A stretch of 64,000 nucleotides of DNA from Mycobacterium palustre (GCF_002101785.1 NZ_LQPJ01000078.1:48142-112141), one strand, 5' to 3'; shown: positions 30,941-40,330, numbered from the stretch's first letter. Program-made: numbers and translations. Notes: generated by a model from the sequence alone, not told the origin.

Positions 30941-31719
30941 CCCTCGGCGGGGCTTTCCGCGGTGCCCGGGTGTCGTCCCGGGCGCTGCGGCAGGACGACG
31001 ACCAGTCCGACGATGACGGCCGCGATGACCGCCGAAGCCAGCGGGCGGCTCAGGTTCAGCCCGCCGTCGCTGACCGGCTTGTCGAGCAAGTCGCCCAGCG
31101 TCGCGCCCAGGGGTCGGGTGAGGATGAAGGCCACCCAGAACAGGGTGACGCGGGAGACGCTCGTCGAAAAGTACAGCGCGACAACGACGCCCAGGGCCGC
31201 GGCGAACACCAGCGCGCCGCCCTCGTAGCCCAGCCCGCCGGTGTCGGCGAGCCAATCGCCCAACGCGGTGCCCAGCGTCTGGGAGAACGTGATCGTGGCC
31301 CAGTAGAACGCCTCGACCTTGGGTATGGACACGGTGTTGACCGACACCGTCCCCTCCGACCAGTACCAGAGCCCGAGGGTGGCCAGCAGGCAACCCAGCA
31401 GCACCAGGGATCCACCGGCGTAGCCGATTCCCAGCGACCGGTCGGCGAAGTCGGCCAGCGTGGTGCCGAACGTCGTCGAGGCGACGATCGTCGCCCAGTA
31501 CAGGGCCGCATGGAAACGCTTGGCGACGATCTGCGCGACGACGAGCACGACCAGGGTTCCGCCGAACAGCGCGACGCCGGCCAGGTACCCCCAATTCAGC
31601 GTCATGGTGACGGTGTCGCCGCCCGTCTCGCCGAGCGTGGTGGCCAAAACCTTGATGACCCAAAAGCCCAGGGTCACCGCCGGCACCTTGCTCAGCGCCG
31701 GTTTCGTGGCCTCGTTCAT
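30937..31719 (-). CDS. membrane protein with four internal repeats (COG4705-like)
   Basis: A 260-residue integral membrane protein with about eight helices arranged as four repeats. Each repeat ends in a similar acidic motif: [34 protein letters not shown] and [12 protein letters not shown]. Similar proteins are grouped as uncharacterised COG4705. Conserved Thr/Gly/Asp motifs inside repeated helices suggest a metal or small-solute transporter, but no function is proven. Its stop overlaps the convergent FadR-type gene by four bases. I do not recall this gene at this place in M. tuberculosis. Confidence 0.78.
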   Translation of the reverse strand: MNEATKPALSKVPAVTLGFWVIKVLATTLGETGGDTVTMTLNWGYLAGVALFGGTLVVLVVAQIVAKRFHAALYWATIVASTTFGTTLADFADRSLGIGYAGGSLVLLGCLLATLGLWYWSEGTVSVNTVSIPKVEAFYWATITFSQTLGTALGDWLADTGGLGYEGGALVFAAALGVVVALYFSTSVSRVTLFWVAFILTRPLGATLGDLLDKPVSDGGLNLSRPLASAVIAAVIVGLVVVLPQRPGRHPGTAESPAEG

Positions 31720-31744
31720 CGCTGACCGGGGGACAGACGCGGCG

Positions 31745-32560
31745 CTACTCGGCGATGCGGGTGGCCGGGTGCACCGCGATCAGCCCTAACTTGCTGCGCT
31801 GCTTGCACATTGCGGCCAGTTCGCCGTAGGCCTTGGCGCCGAGCAGTTCGGTGAGTTCGTCGGCCAGGGTCTCCCATACCTGCTTGGCGCCGACGTGGGC
31901 GGCCGGATCGCCGGTGCAGTACCAGTGCAGGTCGGCGCCGCCGGATCCCCAGCCGCGGCGATCGAATTCGGTGACCCAGGTCTTGAGGATCTCGGTGCCG
32001 TCGGGCCGGGTGACCCACTCCTGGCTGCGCCGGATCGGCAATTGCCAGCACACGTCCGGCTTCATGGTCAGCGGCGGCACGCCGAGCTTGAGGGCCTTGG
32101 TGTGTAGCGCGCAGCCGGCGCCGGCCGGGAACCCGGGCCGATTCAAGAAGATGCAGGCGTCCTTGTGCTTCCGGGTGCGGTACTGGGGCTGGCCGTCGTG
32201 CTCGTCAAGCTCGAGATAACCCTTGCGGCCCAAGCCTTTTTCGCGGAATTGCCAATCGTCGTCGGTCAGCTTCTGCACCGCGTCATCCAGCCGGGCGCGG
32301 TCGTCGTCGTCGGACAAGAACGCGCCGTGCGAGCAACACCCGTCGTGGGGACGCCCGGCCACCGTGCCGCGGCACGCCGGCGTGCCGAACACGCACGTCC
32401 AGCGCGACAGCAGCCAGGTCAAATCGGCCGCGATCAGGTGCTCGGGATCGTCCGGGTCGTAGAACTCCACCCACTCGCGGACGAAATCCAGCTCGACCTC
32501 TTGGCCCGGCCGGACCGGTTCTGGGTGTGAATTCCCCACGTTTGCAACGTTAGACCACAT
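31745..32560 (-). CDS. conserved hypothetical protein with many cysteines (Rv0495c-like)
   Basis: A 271-residue cytosolic protein of unknown function. Cysteines cluster in two groups, [11 protein letters not shown] followed by GCCSHG (about residues 43-66) and ACIFLN followed by GCALH (about residues 125-145), with nearby His. These could bind a metal or an iron-sulfur cluster, as in the YkgJ/UPF0153-like CxxxCC zinc-or-iron-chelating proteins. The ATG at 32,560 was chosen because further upstream the frame runs into a tandem repeat. Divergent from ppx. Confidence 0.82.
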   Translation of the reverse strand: MWSNVANVGNSHPEPVRPGQEVELDFVREWVEFYDPDDPEHLIAADLTWLLSRWTCVFGTPACRGTVAGRPHDGCCSHGAFLSDDDDRARLDDAVQKLTDDDWQFREKGLGRKGYLELDEHDGQPQYRTRKHKDACIFLNRPGFPAGAGCALHTKALKLGVPPLTMKPDVCWQLPIRRSQEWVTRPDGTEILKTWVTEFDRRGWGSGGADLHWYCTGDPAAHVGAKQVWETLADELTELLGAKAYGELAAMCKQRSKLGLIAVHPATRIAE

Positions 32561-32600
32561 TGGCGCCCGGCTCCGCCGCTGACACTCCGGCCCGGGCGGT

Positions 32601-32725
32601 CGCACGACTGTGCTGGATTGTCGCGCTCCTTCTCCCGCCGCTGCGCGGCGCGCATCGTCGCACGACTGTGCTGGATTGTCGCGCTCCTCCTCCCGCCGCT
32701 GCGCGGCGCGCATCGTCGCACGACT
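32601..32725. repeat. 58-bp tandem repeat, two copies plus nine bases
   Basis: The unit beginning CGCACGACTGTGCTGGATTG occurs at 32,601 and again at 32,659, differing at one base (CTCCTTCTCC versus CTCCTCCTCC). A third partial copy (CGCACGACT) begins at 32,717. It fills the divergent gap between the Rv0495c-like gene and ppx and ends 12 bases before the ppx GTG. Such units are usually variable in copy number between strains. Confidence 0.92.
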
Positions 32726-32737
32726 AGGTTGTTTTCT

Positions 32738-33754
32738 GTGCGATTAGGCGTTCTCGACGTGGGTAGCAACACGGTCCATCTGCTGGTGGTCGATGCCCAC
32801 CGCGGTGGCCACCCGACGCCCATGAGCTCGACCAAGGCCACCCTGCGGCTGTCTGAGTCCATCGACAGCTCGGGCAAGCTCACCAAGCGCGGCGCCGAAA
32901 AGCTGATCTCCACGATCGACGAGCTCGCCAAGATCGCCGACAGCTCGGGCTGCGAGGAGCTGATGGCCTTCGCCACGTCCGCGGTCCGCGACGCCGAGAA
33001 CTCAGACGACGTGCTGGCCCGGGTCCGCAAGGAGACCGGGGTCGAGTTGCAGGTGCTGACCGGGGTCGACGAGTCGCGGCTGACCTTTTTGGCCGTGCGC
33101 CGCTGGTACGGCTGGAGCGCGGGGCGGATCATCAACCTCGACATCGGCGGTGGCTCGCTGGAGCTGTCCAGCGGCGTCGACGAGGACCCCGAGGTCGCAT
33201 TGTCGCTGCCGCTGGGCGCCGGGCGGTTGACCCGCGAATGGCTGCCCGACGACCCGCCCGGGCGGCGCCGGGTGGCGATGCTGCGCGACTGGCTGGACGC
33301 CGAGCTGGCGGAGGCCAGCGTCAAGGTGCTCGAAGCGGGTAACCCGGACCTGGCGGTCGCGACGTCCAAGACGTTTCGGTCGCTGGCCCGGCTCACCGGC
33401 GCCGCGCCGTCGGCCGCCGGGCCCCGGGTGAAACGGACGCTTACGGCAAACGGCCTCAGACAACTCATAGCTTTCATCTCTAGGATGACGACCGCTGACC
33501 GGGCAGAACTGGAAGGAGTGAGCGCCGAGCGGGCGCCGCAGATCGTGGCGGGCGCCCTGGTGGCGGAGGCGAGCATGCGAGCGCTGTCGATCGAAGCGGT
33601 GGATATCTGCCCGTGGGCATTACGGGAAGGTCTCATCTTGCGCAAACTCGACAGCGAAGCCGACGGAACACCCCTGGTCGGCAGCTTGGTGCGCGATGCT
33701 AAAGCTCAGAAAGCAGATCGGAACTCCCACCGATCGAGAGGCGACAAATCATGA
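32738..33754 (+). CDS. ppx: exopolyphosphatase / Ppx-GppA family phosphatase
   Basis: A 338-residue cytosolic enzyme of the ASKHA fold that hydrolyses polyphosphate or (p)ppGpp-type pyrophosphates. Visible are the phosphate-1 loop [14 protein letters not shown] at residues 6-19, the [11 protein letters not shown] region, and the phosphate-2 loop [11 protein letters not shown] with the catalytic Glu region upstream. The GTG at 32,738 gives the family N-terminus MRLGVLDVG. Longer readings would extend into the 58-bp tandem repeat. It overlaps the following membrane-protein gene by ATGA. Proximity to senX3-regX3 fits phosphate physiology. Confidence 0.94.
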   Translation: MRLGVLDVGSNTVHLLVVDAHRGGHPTPMSSTKATLRLSESIDSSGKLTKRGAEKLISTIDELAKIADSSGCEELMAFATSAVRDAENSDDVLARVRKETGVELQVLTGVDESRLTFLAVRRWYGWSAGRIINLDIGGGSLELSSGVDEDPEVALSLPLGAGRLTREWLPDDPPGRRRVAMLRDWLDAELAEASVKVLEAGNPDLAVATSKTFRSLARLTGAAPSAAGPRVKRTLTANGLRQLIAFISRMTTADRAELEGVSAERAPQIVAGALVAEASMRALSIEAVDICPWALREGLILRKLDSEADGTPLVGSLVRDAKAQKADRNSHRSRGDKS

Positions 33755-34740
33755 CGGGACCACACTCCGAGACCGAGAGCGCCGCCACTCGGCCGATCTC
33801 GGTGGCCGAATTGCTGGCCAGGAATGGAACCATTGGCGCCCCGGCGGTCACCCGGCGGCGCCGCCGCCGACGCGGCGACAGCGACGCCGTCACCGTCGCC
33901 GAGCTCACCGGCGAGATCCCGGTCGTCCGCGACGAGGAGCACCGCGAGGCCGAGCGCGAGGCCAACGGCTCGGTCCAGGTCGCCGGGCCGGCTCTGCACA
34001 CGTCGGTGTCCGACGCGGTGGCCCCCGGGCAGGCCGCCGGCGAGCAGCCCAAGACGGCCTACTGGTCCGAGCCGGAGCCGCGCTGGCCCAAGTCCCCGCC
34101 GCAGCCGTCGCGCGTTTCGGGCCCCGAGCGCAGCCCCTACCCGCGTCCGCTGCGCCAGACCGACACCCGCGACACCGAGCGCTCCGGCGCCGAGGACATG
34201 AGCCCGGATCCGCTCGACAGCTACGCCGACATCCCGGTGGACGTGATGGATTCCGACGTGCGCGACGTCGAGCCGCCGACGGAGGATTCGGCGTACGTGC
34301 GCTCCTACCTGCAGTCCGACAACACGCTGTTCGGCGGGCAGACGCTGGCCGACGAGGTCGCCCGACGCCGCGGCGGGGACCAGCAGGCGCTCGACGGCGA
34401 AGAAGAACTCGACGAGCGCCTCGACGCCGAGCCCGACGCGGCGGGGGCGGCCGAAGAGCTTCACGAGGGCAGGCTCGAGTCGCTGTGGCGGGGCAGCCTC
34501 ATCGTGTTGCAGTCGATCCTGGCGGTCGTCTTCGGCGCGGGTCTGTTCGTCGCGTTCGACCAGCTGTGGCGCTGGAACAGCATCGTCGCGTTGGTGCTGT
34601 CGGTGCTGGTCATCCTCGGCCTGGTGGTCGGGGTCCGGGTGGTGCGCAAGACCGAGGACATCGCCAGCACGCTCATCGCGGTCGCGGTGGGCGCGCTGAT
34701 CACGCTGGGTCCCCTGGCGCTGTCGTTGCAGTCGGGCTAG
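33751..34740 (+). CDS. membrane protein with long charged cytoplasmic domain (Rv0497-like)
   Basis: A 329-residue protein. Residues 1-240 or so are charged, Pro/Arg/Glu-rich and likely disordered; three membrane helices follow at about residues 250-270, 274-295 and 303-325. The N-terminus carries [10 protein letters not shown] followed by an arginine cluster RRRRRRRG. This architecture is shared by actinobacterial proteins that bind other partners through short motifs. The function is unknown. Its start overlaps the ppx stop, so it is translated with ppx. Confidence 0.82.
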   Translation: MTGPHSETESAATRPISVAELLARNGTIGAPAVTRRRRRRRGDSDAVTVAELTGEIPVVRDEEHREAEREANGSVQVAGPALHTSVSDAVAPGQAAGEQPKTAYWSEPEPRWPKSPPQPSRVSGPERSPYPRPLRQTDTRDTERSGAEDMSPDPLDSYADIPVDVMDSDVRDVEPPTEDSAYVRSYLQSDNTLFGGQTLADEVARRRGGDQQALDGEEELDERLDAEPDAAGAAEELHEGRLESLWRGSLIVLQSILAVVFGAGLFVAFDQLWRWNSIVALVLSVLVILGLVVGVRVVRKTEDIASTLIAVAVGALITLGPLALSLQSG

Positions 34741-34769
34741 GCAGACCTACTCAAGAGCCCCACGGACCG

Positions 34770-35612
34770 GTGCGCCCAGCGATCAAAGTCGGCCTGTCGA
34801 CGGCATCGGTGTATCCGTTGCGGGCCGAGGCCGCGTTCGAATACGCCGACCGGCTCGGCTACGACGGCGTCGAGCTGATGGTGTGGAGCGAGTCGGTCAG
34901 CCAGGACGTCGACGCCGTCAAGAAGCTGTCCAAGCGCTACCGCGTGCCGGTGTTGAGTGTGCACGCGCCCTGCCTGCTGATCTCGCAGCGGGTGTGGGGC
35001 GCCAACCCGATCCCCAAGCTGGAACGCAGCGTGCGGGCCGCCGAGCAACTCGGCGCGCAGACCGTCGTCGTGCATCCGCCGTTCCGCTGGCAACGCCGCT
35101 ACGCCGAGGGCTTCAGCGAGCAGGTTTCGACCCTGGAGGCCTCCAGCGAGGTGATGATCGCCGTGGAGAACATGTTCCCCTTCCGGGCGGACCGGTTCTT
35201 CGGGGCCGGGCAGTCGCGGGAACGGATGCGCAAGCGCGGCGGCGGGCCGGGGCCGGCGATCTCGGCGTTCTCGCCGTCCTACGACCCGCTCGACGGCAAC
35301 CACGCCCACTACACGCTGGACCTGTCGCACACCTCGACCGCGGGCACCGACGCGCTGGACATGGCCCGGCGGATGGGCGAGGGCCTGGTCCACCTGCACC
35401 TGTGCGACGGCAGCGGCCTGCCCGCCGACGAGCACCTGGTGCCCGGCCGCGGGACCCAGCCCACCGCCGAGGTGTGCCAGATGCTGGCGGGCGGGCGGTT
35501 CGCCGGGCATGTGATCCTCGAGGTGTCCACCTCCAGCGCGCGTTCGGCCCACGAGCGCGAGGCCATGCTGGCCGAATCGTTGCAGTTCGCCCGCACGCAC
35601 CTGATGCGCTGA
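34770..35612 (+). CDS. sugar phosphate isomerase/epimerase (Rv0498-like)
   Basis: A 280-residue TIM-barrel protein of the xylose-isomerase-like AP endonuclease 2 family. Metal-ligand candidates are Glu in VAVENMFPF, the Asp/His pair in YTLDLSHTS, His in LVHLHLCDGSG and the terminal Glu in VILEVSTSS. The substrate is unknown. The GTG at 34,770 gives the same length as the M. tuberculosis homolog. It is probably co-transcribed with the membrane protein upstream and the thioesterase-like protein downstream, 25 bases later. Confidence 0.88.
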   Translation: MRPAIKVGLSTASVYPLRAEAAFEYADRLGYDGVELMVWSESVSQDVDAVKKLSKRYRVPVLSVHAPCLLISQRVWGANPIPKLERSVRAAEQLGAQTVVVHPPFRWQRRYAEGFSEQVSTLEASSEVMIAVENMFPFRADRFFGAGQSRERMRKRGGGPGPAISAFSPSYDPLDGNHAHYTLDLSHTSTAGTDALDMARRMGEGLVHLHLCDGSGLPADEHLVPGRGTQPTAEVCQMLAGGRFAGHVILEVSTSSARSAHEREAMLAESLQFARTHLMR

Positions 35613-35636
35613 AGCCCCGGAAGAACCAGGAGAACC

Positions 35637-36470
35637 GTGACCGCGTTATTCACCGGCGCGATGGCGCTGCGGGAGGCCGCCCCGGGTGTGTACGAGGGCG
35701 AGCTCGACAAGCACTGGACCATCGGGACCAAGGTGCACGGCGGCGCGATGCTGGCCCTGTGCGCCAACGCCGCGCGCACCGCGTGCGGGGGATCGCCGGA
35801 CGCGCCGGCCCTGCAACCCGTGGCCGTGTCGGCGAGCTTCTTGTGGGCGCCCGATCCGGGGCCGATGCGGCTGGTGACCGCCGTCCGCAAGCGCGGCCGC
35901 CGGATCAGCGTCGTGGACGTCGAGCTCACCCAGGGCGGGCGCGCCGCGGTGCACGCCGTGGTCAACCTGGGGGAGCCGGAGCACTTTTCGCCCGGCGGCC
36001 CCGCCAAGCCGCTGCTGTCGGCGGACCCGGTGCCGGAGCTGATGGCGCCCGAGCCGCCCGACGACGTCGCGCCGATCGGGCCCGGCCACCCGCTTGCCGG
36101 CCTGGTGCACCTCGGCGAGGGGTGCGATGTGCGGCCGCTGCTGTCGACGCTGGCGCCAAGCACCGATGGGCGGCCGCCGGTGATTCAGATGTGGGCGCGC
36201 CCCCGCGACGTGGCGCCCGACGCGCTGTTCGCGCTCATGTGCGGCGACCTGTCGGCGCCGGTGACCTTCGCGGTGGACCGCACCGGCTGGGCGCCCACCG
36301 TGCAGCTCACCGCCTTCCTGCGCGCGCTGCCCGCCGACGGCTGGTTGCGAATCATCGCCACGTGCACCGAAATCGGGCACGACTGGTTCGACGAGGACCA
36401 CACCGTCGTCGACAGCCTGGGCCGCCTCGTCGTGCAAGCGCGCCAACTGGCGCTGGTGCCCGCCCAGTAG
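35637..36470 (+). CDS. thioesterase-like (double hotdog) protein (Rv0499-like)
   Basis: A 277-residue protein of the 4HBT_3/TesB-like superfamily. The first hotdog (about residues 10-110) includes HGGAMLALCANAA, the position of the central helix, and the second (about residues 155-275) includes PDALFALMCGDLSAPV. It probably hydrolyses acyl-CoA in the cytosol, but the substrate is unknown. The GTG follows an AGGAGAACC site. proC starts 24 bases after its stop. Confidence 0.84.
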   Translation: MTALFTGAMALREAAPGVYEGELDKHWTIGTKVHGGAMLALCANAARTACGGSPDAPALQPVAVSASFLWAPDPGPMRLVTAVRKRGRRISVVDVELTQGGRAAVHAVVNLGEPEHFSPGGPAKPLLSADPVPELMAPEPPDDVAPIGPGHPLAGLVHLGEGCDVRPLLSTLAPSTDGRPPVIQMWARPRDVAPDALFALMCGDLSAPVTFAVDRTGWAPTVQLTAFLRALPADGWLRIIATCTEIGHDWFDEDHTVVDSLGRLVVQARQLALVPAQ

Positions 36471-36494
36471 CGCGGCTCGGCCGCCGCGTCTGCG

Positions 36495-37379
36495 ATGCTT
36501 TGCGGCATGGCAAGAATCGCGATCATCGGCGGCGGCAGCATCGGGGAGGCACTGCTGTCGGGCCTGCTGCGCGCGGGCCGGCAGGTCAAGGACCTGGTGG
36601 TGGCCGAGCGGGTGCCCGAGCGCGCGCAGTACTTGGCCGACACCTATGCGGTGCGCCTGGCCTCGGTGACCGATGCGGTGGAAAGCGCGACGTTCGTCGT
36701 CGTGGCCGTCAAACCCGGCGACGTCGAAGCGGTGCTGGGCGAGCTGGCCCGCGCGGCCGCCGCGGCGGAGACCGACAGCGCCGAGCAGGTTTTCGTGACG
36801 GTCGCGGCCGGGATCACGATCGGCTACTTCGAGTCCAAGCTGCCCGCGGGGACCCCGGTGGTGCGGGCGATGCCGAACGCGGCGGCGTTGGTGGGCGCGG
36901 GGGTTACCGCGCTGGCCAAGGGCCGTTTCGTCACGGCACCCCAGCTCGAGGAGGTTTCGGCGCTGTTCGACTCCGTCGGCGGGGTGCTGACCGTCCCGGA
37001 ATCGCACATGGACGCCGTGACCGCGCTGTCGGGGTCGGGGCCGGCGTACTTCTTCCTGATGGTCGAGGCGATGGTGGACGCCGGGGTCGGGGCGGGCTTG
37101 AGCCGCGAGGTCGCCACCGATTTGACCGCGCAGACCGTCGCCGGGTCGGCGGCGATGCTGCTGGAACGGATGGACGCCGACCGCACCGCGCAACGTGACG
37201 CGGCGGGGGCGCGCCCGGACACCACGGCCGCGCAGCTGCGCGCGACGATCACCTCGCCCGGCGGCACCACCGCCGCTGGGCTGCGGGAACTGGAACGAGG
37301 GGGATTGCGGGCGGCCGTCGACGCGGCCGTGCAGGCCGCCAAAAAGCGCTCTGAGCAGCTAAGAATTACATCGGAATAA
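36495..37379 (+). CDS. proC: pyrroline-5-carboxylate reductase
   Basis: A 294-residue NADPH enzyme, the last step of proline synthesis. The N-terminal Rossmann motif is AIIGGGSIGEALLSG and the VVAVKPGDV segment follows. The C-terminal dimer domain carries the substrate loop TALSGSGPAYFF and the SPGGTTAAGLRELE signature. The ATG at 36,495 (product MLCGMARIA) matches the M. tuberculosis start. An ATG four codons later is also possible, and neither has a strong ribosome site. Confidence 0.95.
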   Translation: MLCGMARIAIIGGGSIGEALLSGLLRAGRQVKDLVVAERVPERAQYLADTYAVRLASVTDAVESATFVVVAVKPGDVEAVLGELARAAAAAETDSAEQVFVTVAAGITIGYFESKLPAGTPVVRAMPNAAALVGAGVTALAKGRFVTAPQLEEVSALFDSVGGVLTVPESHMDAVTALSGSGPAYFFLMVEAMVDAGVGAGLSREVATDLTAQTVAGSAAMLLERMDADRTAQRDAAGARPDTTAAQLRATITSPGGTTAAGLRELERGGLRAAVDAAVQAAKKRSEQLRITSE

Positions 37380-37465
37380 TTCAAGAATTTTGGACTGATT
37401 GTCCCTCACGAGTACCAGTAACCCCACTAGTCCCGCTATTCTCCTTATCTGTATGCACGTGTAAG

Positions 37466-37489
37466 GCCAGCGGAGGGGAAGCCGCTGGC
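37466..37489. promoter_or_regulatory. stem-loop in the leader of the BldC-like gene
   Basis: Perfect arms GCCAGCGG and CCGCTGGC flank an eight-base loop AGGGGAAG, 31 bases before the BldC-like start. The loop exposes an AGGGGA purine run. It could be an mRNA hairpin in the leader or an operator. An AT-rich stretch (37,379-37,450) precedes it. Confidence 0.45.
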
Positions 37490-37519
37490 AGTGCGCGGGC
37501 CTGACACGATTGGGTTGCG

Positions 37520-37777
37520 ATGACGTCTACGAACGGGCCATCGGCACGAGATTCCGCAGGTAAGGGTCGGGACACCGGTCCCGTCGATGGCCAGCAGGCC
37601 AGGACACAATTTCTCACCGTCGCCGAAGTGGCCGCGCTGATGCGCGTCTCCAAGATGACGGTCTACCGGCTCGTGCACAACGGCGAGCTGCCCGCGGTCC
37701 GGGTCGGGCGGTCCTTCCGGGTGCACGCCAAGGCGGTCCACGACATGCTGGAGACCTCGTACTTCGACGCCGGCTGA
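37520..37777 (+). CDS. BldC/excisionase-type helix-turn-helix protein (Rv0500A-like)
   Basis: An 85-residue DNA-binding protein. The MerR-like winged helix is at about residues 33-80 (LTVAEVAALMRVSKMTVYRL and GRSFRVHAKAVHDML), preceded by a disordered 30-residue tail. It belongs to the BldC/AlpA-excisionase group, which in streptomycetes binds DNA as head-to-tail oligomers and regulates development. No phage genes are nearby, so it is a chromosomal regulator rather than a true excisionase. Confidence 0.9.
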   Translation: MTSTNGPSARDSAGKGRDTGPVDGQQARTQFLTVAEVAALMRVSKMTVYRLVHNGELPAVRVGRSFRVHAKAVHDMLETSYFDAG

Positions 37778-37898
37778 CCCGCTTCGCCGTGCCACGTCGC
37801 TAGTCCCCGGGGCGCCGGTTTGGTGTTCGGCGCTGGTGGGCGGGTAAAGTATCCGGGTCCTTAGTACGAGCAGGTCACGGCTGTAGATAGCGGAGTTC

Positions 37899-38000
37899 AT
37901 GGGTTCAGTAATCAAGAAGCGGCGCAAGCGCATGTCGAAGAAGAAGCACCGCAAGCTGCTGCGTCGCACCCGGGTGCAGCGCAGAAAACTCGGCAAGTAG
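37899..38000 (+). CDS. small ribosomal subunit protein bS22
   Basis: A 33-residue, extremely basic protein beginning [19 protein letters not shown] and ending in VQRRKLGK, the AURKAIP1/COX24-like family (Rv0500B-type). The same short peptide was seen in mycobacterial ribosome structures on the small subunit and named bS22. A GGAG-like site lies seven bases before the ATG, and a TAAAGT -10-like sequence lies near 37,846, so it may have its own promoter. It is too short for most gene callers. Confidence 0.92.
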
Positions 38001-38060
38001 CCCAGCCGACCGTCACGCTGGCTTAACGCCGCCGTCTTATGAGGCCGTTAGGCTGTTTGA

Positions 38061-39188
38061 GTGGATCAGTCCAGCGGTAGTGGTGCGGGAACGGGCGGTA
38101 GCACAAGCGACACCGCGCACTACCCCAAGGTGGTGCTGGTTACCGGCGCGTGCCGGTTCCTGGGCGGCTACCTGACGGCCCGGCTCGCGCAGAACCCGTT
38201 GATCAACAGGGTGATCGCGGTGGACGCCATCGCCCCCAGCAAAGACATGCTGCGCCGCATGGGGCGGGCCGAGTTCGTCCGCGCCGACATTCGAAACCCC
38301 TTCATTGCCAAGGTACTTCGCAACGGCGACGTCGACACGGTGGTGCATGCCGCGGCGGCGTCGTACGCGCCGCGATCGGGCGGCAGCGTGGCGCTGAAGG
38401 AAATCAACGTGATGGGCGCGATGCAGCTGTTCGCCGCCTGCCAAAAGGTGCCCTCGGTGCGCCGCGTCGTGCTGAAGTCGACCTCCGAGGTGTACGGGTC
38501 GAGCGCCCACGATCCCGTCGTGTTCACCGAGGACAGCACCAGCCGCCGACCCTTCCGCGAGGGCTTCGCGAAGGACAGCCTCGACATCGAGGGCTACGCC
38601 CGCGGGCTGGGCCGGAGGCGCCCCGACATCGCGGTGACAATTTTGCGGCTGGCCAACATGATCGGCCCGGCGATGGACACCACGCTGTCGCGGTACCTGG
38701 CCGGGCCGTTGGTGCCGACGATGTTCGGCCGGGACGCGCGGCTGCAGCTGCTGCACGAGCAGGATGCGCTCGGAGCGCTGGAGCGTGCGGCGATGGCAGG
38801 CAAGGCAGGCACGTTCAACATCGGCGCCGACGGCATCATCATGCTGTCGCAGGCGATCCGACGGGCCGGCCGAATTCCATTGCCAGTGCCCGGTTTTGGT
38901 GTTTGGGCGCTCGATTCGTTGAGGCGGGCTAATCGTTATACCGAGATCACTCGCGATCAATTTGATTATTTAAGTTACGGCCGCGTCATAGACACCACCA
39001 GGATGCGCACCGAGCTTGGCTACCAGCCGAAATGGACCACGGCGGAGGCGTTCGACGACTACGTTCGGGGCCGCGGCTTGACTCCCATAATCGACCCTGA
39101 TCGGGTACGCTCCCTAGAGGGTCGCGCCATAGCTTTAGCTCAGCGCTGGGGCAGCCGAAATCCAATTCCATGGGGTGGAGTCAGGTAG
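38061..39188 (+). CDS. galE2: NAD-dependent epimerase/dehydratase (GalE2-like)
   Basis: A 375-residue extended SDR. A disordered Gly/Ser start is followed by the Rossmann motif VTGACRFLGGYL. SSEVYGSS-type sequence (STSEVYGSS) supplies the Ser, but the classical YxxxK tyrosine is not clearly placed: near the expected site the sequence reads EGYARGLGRRR. Epimerase activity is therefore uncertain, and the GalE name follows annotation practice. The 3' third (near 38,880-39,180) has clearly lower GC than the rest. Confidence 0.88.
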   Translation: MDQSSGSGAGTGGSTSDTAHYPKVVLVTGACRFLGGYLTARLAQNPLINRVIAVDAIAPSKDMLRRMGRAEFVRADIRNPFIAKVLRNGDVDTVVHAAAASYAPRSGGSVALKEINVMGAMQLFAACQKVPSVRRVVLKSTSEVYGSSAHDPVVFTEDSTSRRPFREGFAKDSLDIEGYARGLGRRRPDIAVTILRLANMIGPAMDTTLSRYLAGPLVPTMFGRDARLQLLHEQDALGALERAAMAGKAGTFNIGADGIIMLSQAIRRAGRIPLPVPGFGVWALDSLRRANRYTEITRDQFDYLSYGRVIDTTRMRTELGYQPKWTTAEAFDDYVRGRGLTPIIDPDRVRSLEGRAIALAQRWGSRNPIPWGGVR

Positions 39189-39193
39189 ATATC

Positions 39194-40261
39194 GTGGCGG
39201 GTGAATCCAGAGCGAATGTCATTCCACTGCACACCAATAGGGGTCGGGTAGCGGCTCGGCGGAGAGCCGATCAGCGCGCGGAGTCGGCGCGCCAGCATCC
39301 TTCGTTGCTGTCCGATCCGCGCGGCCGGGCGTCGGCCGAACAGATCGCCGCGGTGGTCCGCGAGATCGACGAGCACCGCCGCGTGGCGGGCGCGACCTCG
39401 ACGGCCGACGCGCCCCTCAACGACCTCGCGCAGCGGGTCGCAGCGGTCGCCGGCTTTTTGCGCGAACGGATCACCGGCGACTACACCGTCGACGAGTTCG
39501 GATTCGATCCGCACTTCAACAACGCGATAGTTCGGCCATTGCTGCGGTTCTTTTTCCGGTCGTGGTTCCGGGTCGAGGTCAGCGGCGTCGAGAACCTGCC
39601 GAGCGAGGGCGCCGCGTTGGTGGTGGCCAACCACGCCGGGGTGCTGCCGTTCGACGGGCTGATGCTGTCGGTGGCGGTCCACGACGAGCACCCGGCGCAG
39701 CGGGACCTGCGGCTGCTGGCGGCCGACATGGTGTTCGACCTGCCCGTCGTCGGGGAGGCCGCCCGCAAGGCCGGTCACACGATGGCCTGCACGACCGACG
39801 CGCACCGCCTGCTCGCCGCCGGACAGCTCACCGCCGTCTTCCCGGAGGGCTACAAGGGGCTGGGCAAGCGGTTCGAGGACCGCTACCGCTTGCAAAGGTT
39901 CGGCCGGGGCGGCTTCGTCACGGCCGCGCTGAAGACCAAGGCGCCGATCATTCCGTGCTCGATCATCGGTTCCGAAGAGATCTACCCGATGCTCACCGAC
40001 GTCAAGCTGCTCGCGCGGCTGTTCGGGCTGCCGTACTTCCCGATCACGCCGCTGTTCCCGTTGGCCGGGCCGGCGGGGCTGGTGCCGCTGCCGTCGAAAT
40101 GGCGCATCGCGTTCGGCGAGCCGATCTACACCAACGACTACGCCGCGTCGGACGCCGAGGACCCGATGGTCACCTTCGAGCTGACCGATCAGGTGCGCGA
40201 GACGATCCAGCAGACGCTGTACCGGCTGCTGGCCGGGCGCCGCAACATCTTCTTCGGCTGA
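39194..40261 (+). CDS. PlsC-type lysophospholipid acyltransferase (Rv0502-like)
   Basis: A 355-residue 1-acylglycerol-phosphate acyltransferase-like protein. The catalytic HX4D-type motif is NHAGVLPFDG (His-Ala-Gly-Val-Leu-Pro-Phe-Asp, a variant spacing as in the LPLAT/DUF-type branch). The second motif is FPEGYKGLGKRFEDRY and the third is PIIPCSIIGSEEIYP. The N-terminal 100 residues are charged. The GTG at 39,194 lies five bases after galE2 with GGAG upstream; an ATG at 39,170 overlapping galE2 is the alternative. A hairpin terminator follows. Confidence 0.88.
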   Translation: MAGESRANVIPLHTNRGRVAARRRADQRAESARQHPSLLSDPRGRASAEQIAAVVREIDEHRRVAGATSTADAPLNDLAQRVAAVAGFLRERITGDYTVDEFGFDPHFNNAIVRPLLRFFFRSWFRVEVSGVENLPSEGAALVVANHAGVLPFDGLMLSVAVHDEHPAQRDLRLLAADMVFDLPVVGEAARKAGHTMACTTDAHRLLAAGQLTAVFPEGYKGLGKRFEDRYRLQRFGRGGFVTAALKTKAPIIPCSIIGSEEIYPMLTDVKLLARLFGLPYFPITPLFPLAGPAGLVPLPSKWRIAFGEPIYTNDYAASDAEDPMVTFELTDQVRETIQQTLYRLLAGRRNIFFG

Positions 40262-40280
40262 GCGATCGGCGGCAGATAGC

Positions 40281-40318
40281 AAGCGCCCCGGTGCCTCTTG
40301 AAAGACACCGGGGCGCTT
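40281..40318. terminator. bidirectional hairpin terminator between the acyltransferase gene and cmaA2
   Basis: Perfect 13-base arms AAGCGCCCCGGTG (40,281-40,293) and CACCGGGGCGCTT (40,306-40,318) flank a 12-base loop. The stem ends in AA/TT on both sides and lies between two convergent genes, so it can serve both directions. Confidence 0.85.
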
Positions 40319-40330
40319 TGCGCGCAAGAA

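Noticed and set aside
32618..32737. An N-terminal extension of ppx through the 58-base tandem repeat
   Set aside because: The extension is repeat-encoded and not like any Ppx; the GTG at 32,738 gives the conserved family start.
37520..37777. Excisionase-like gene as evidence for a prophage
   Set aside because: No integrase, attachment repeats or phage genes are nearby; the protein fits the chromosomal BldC-like group.
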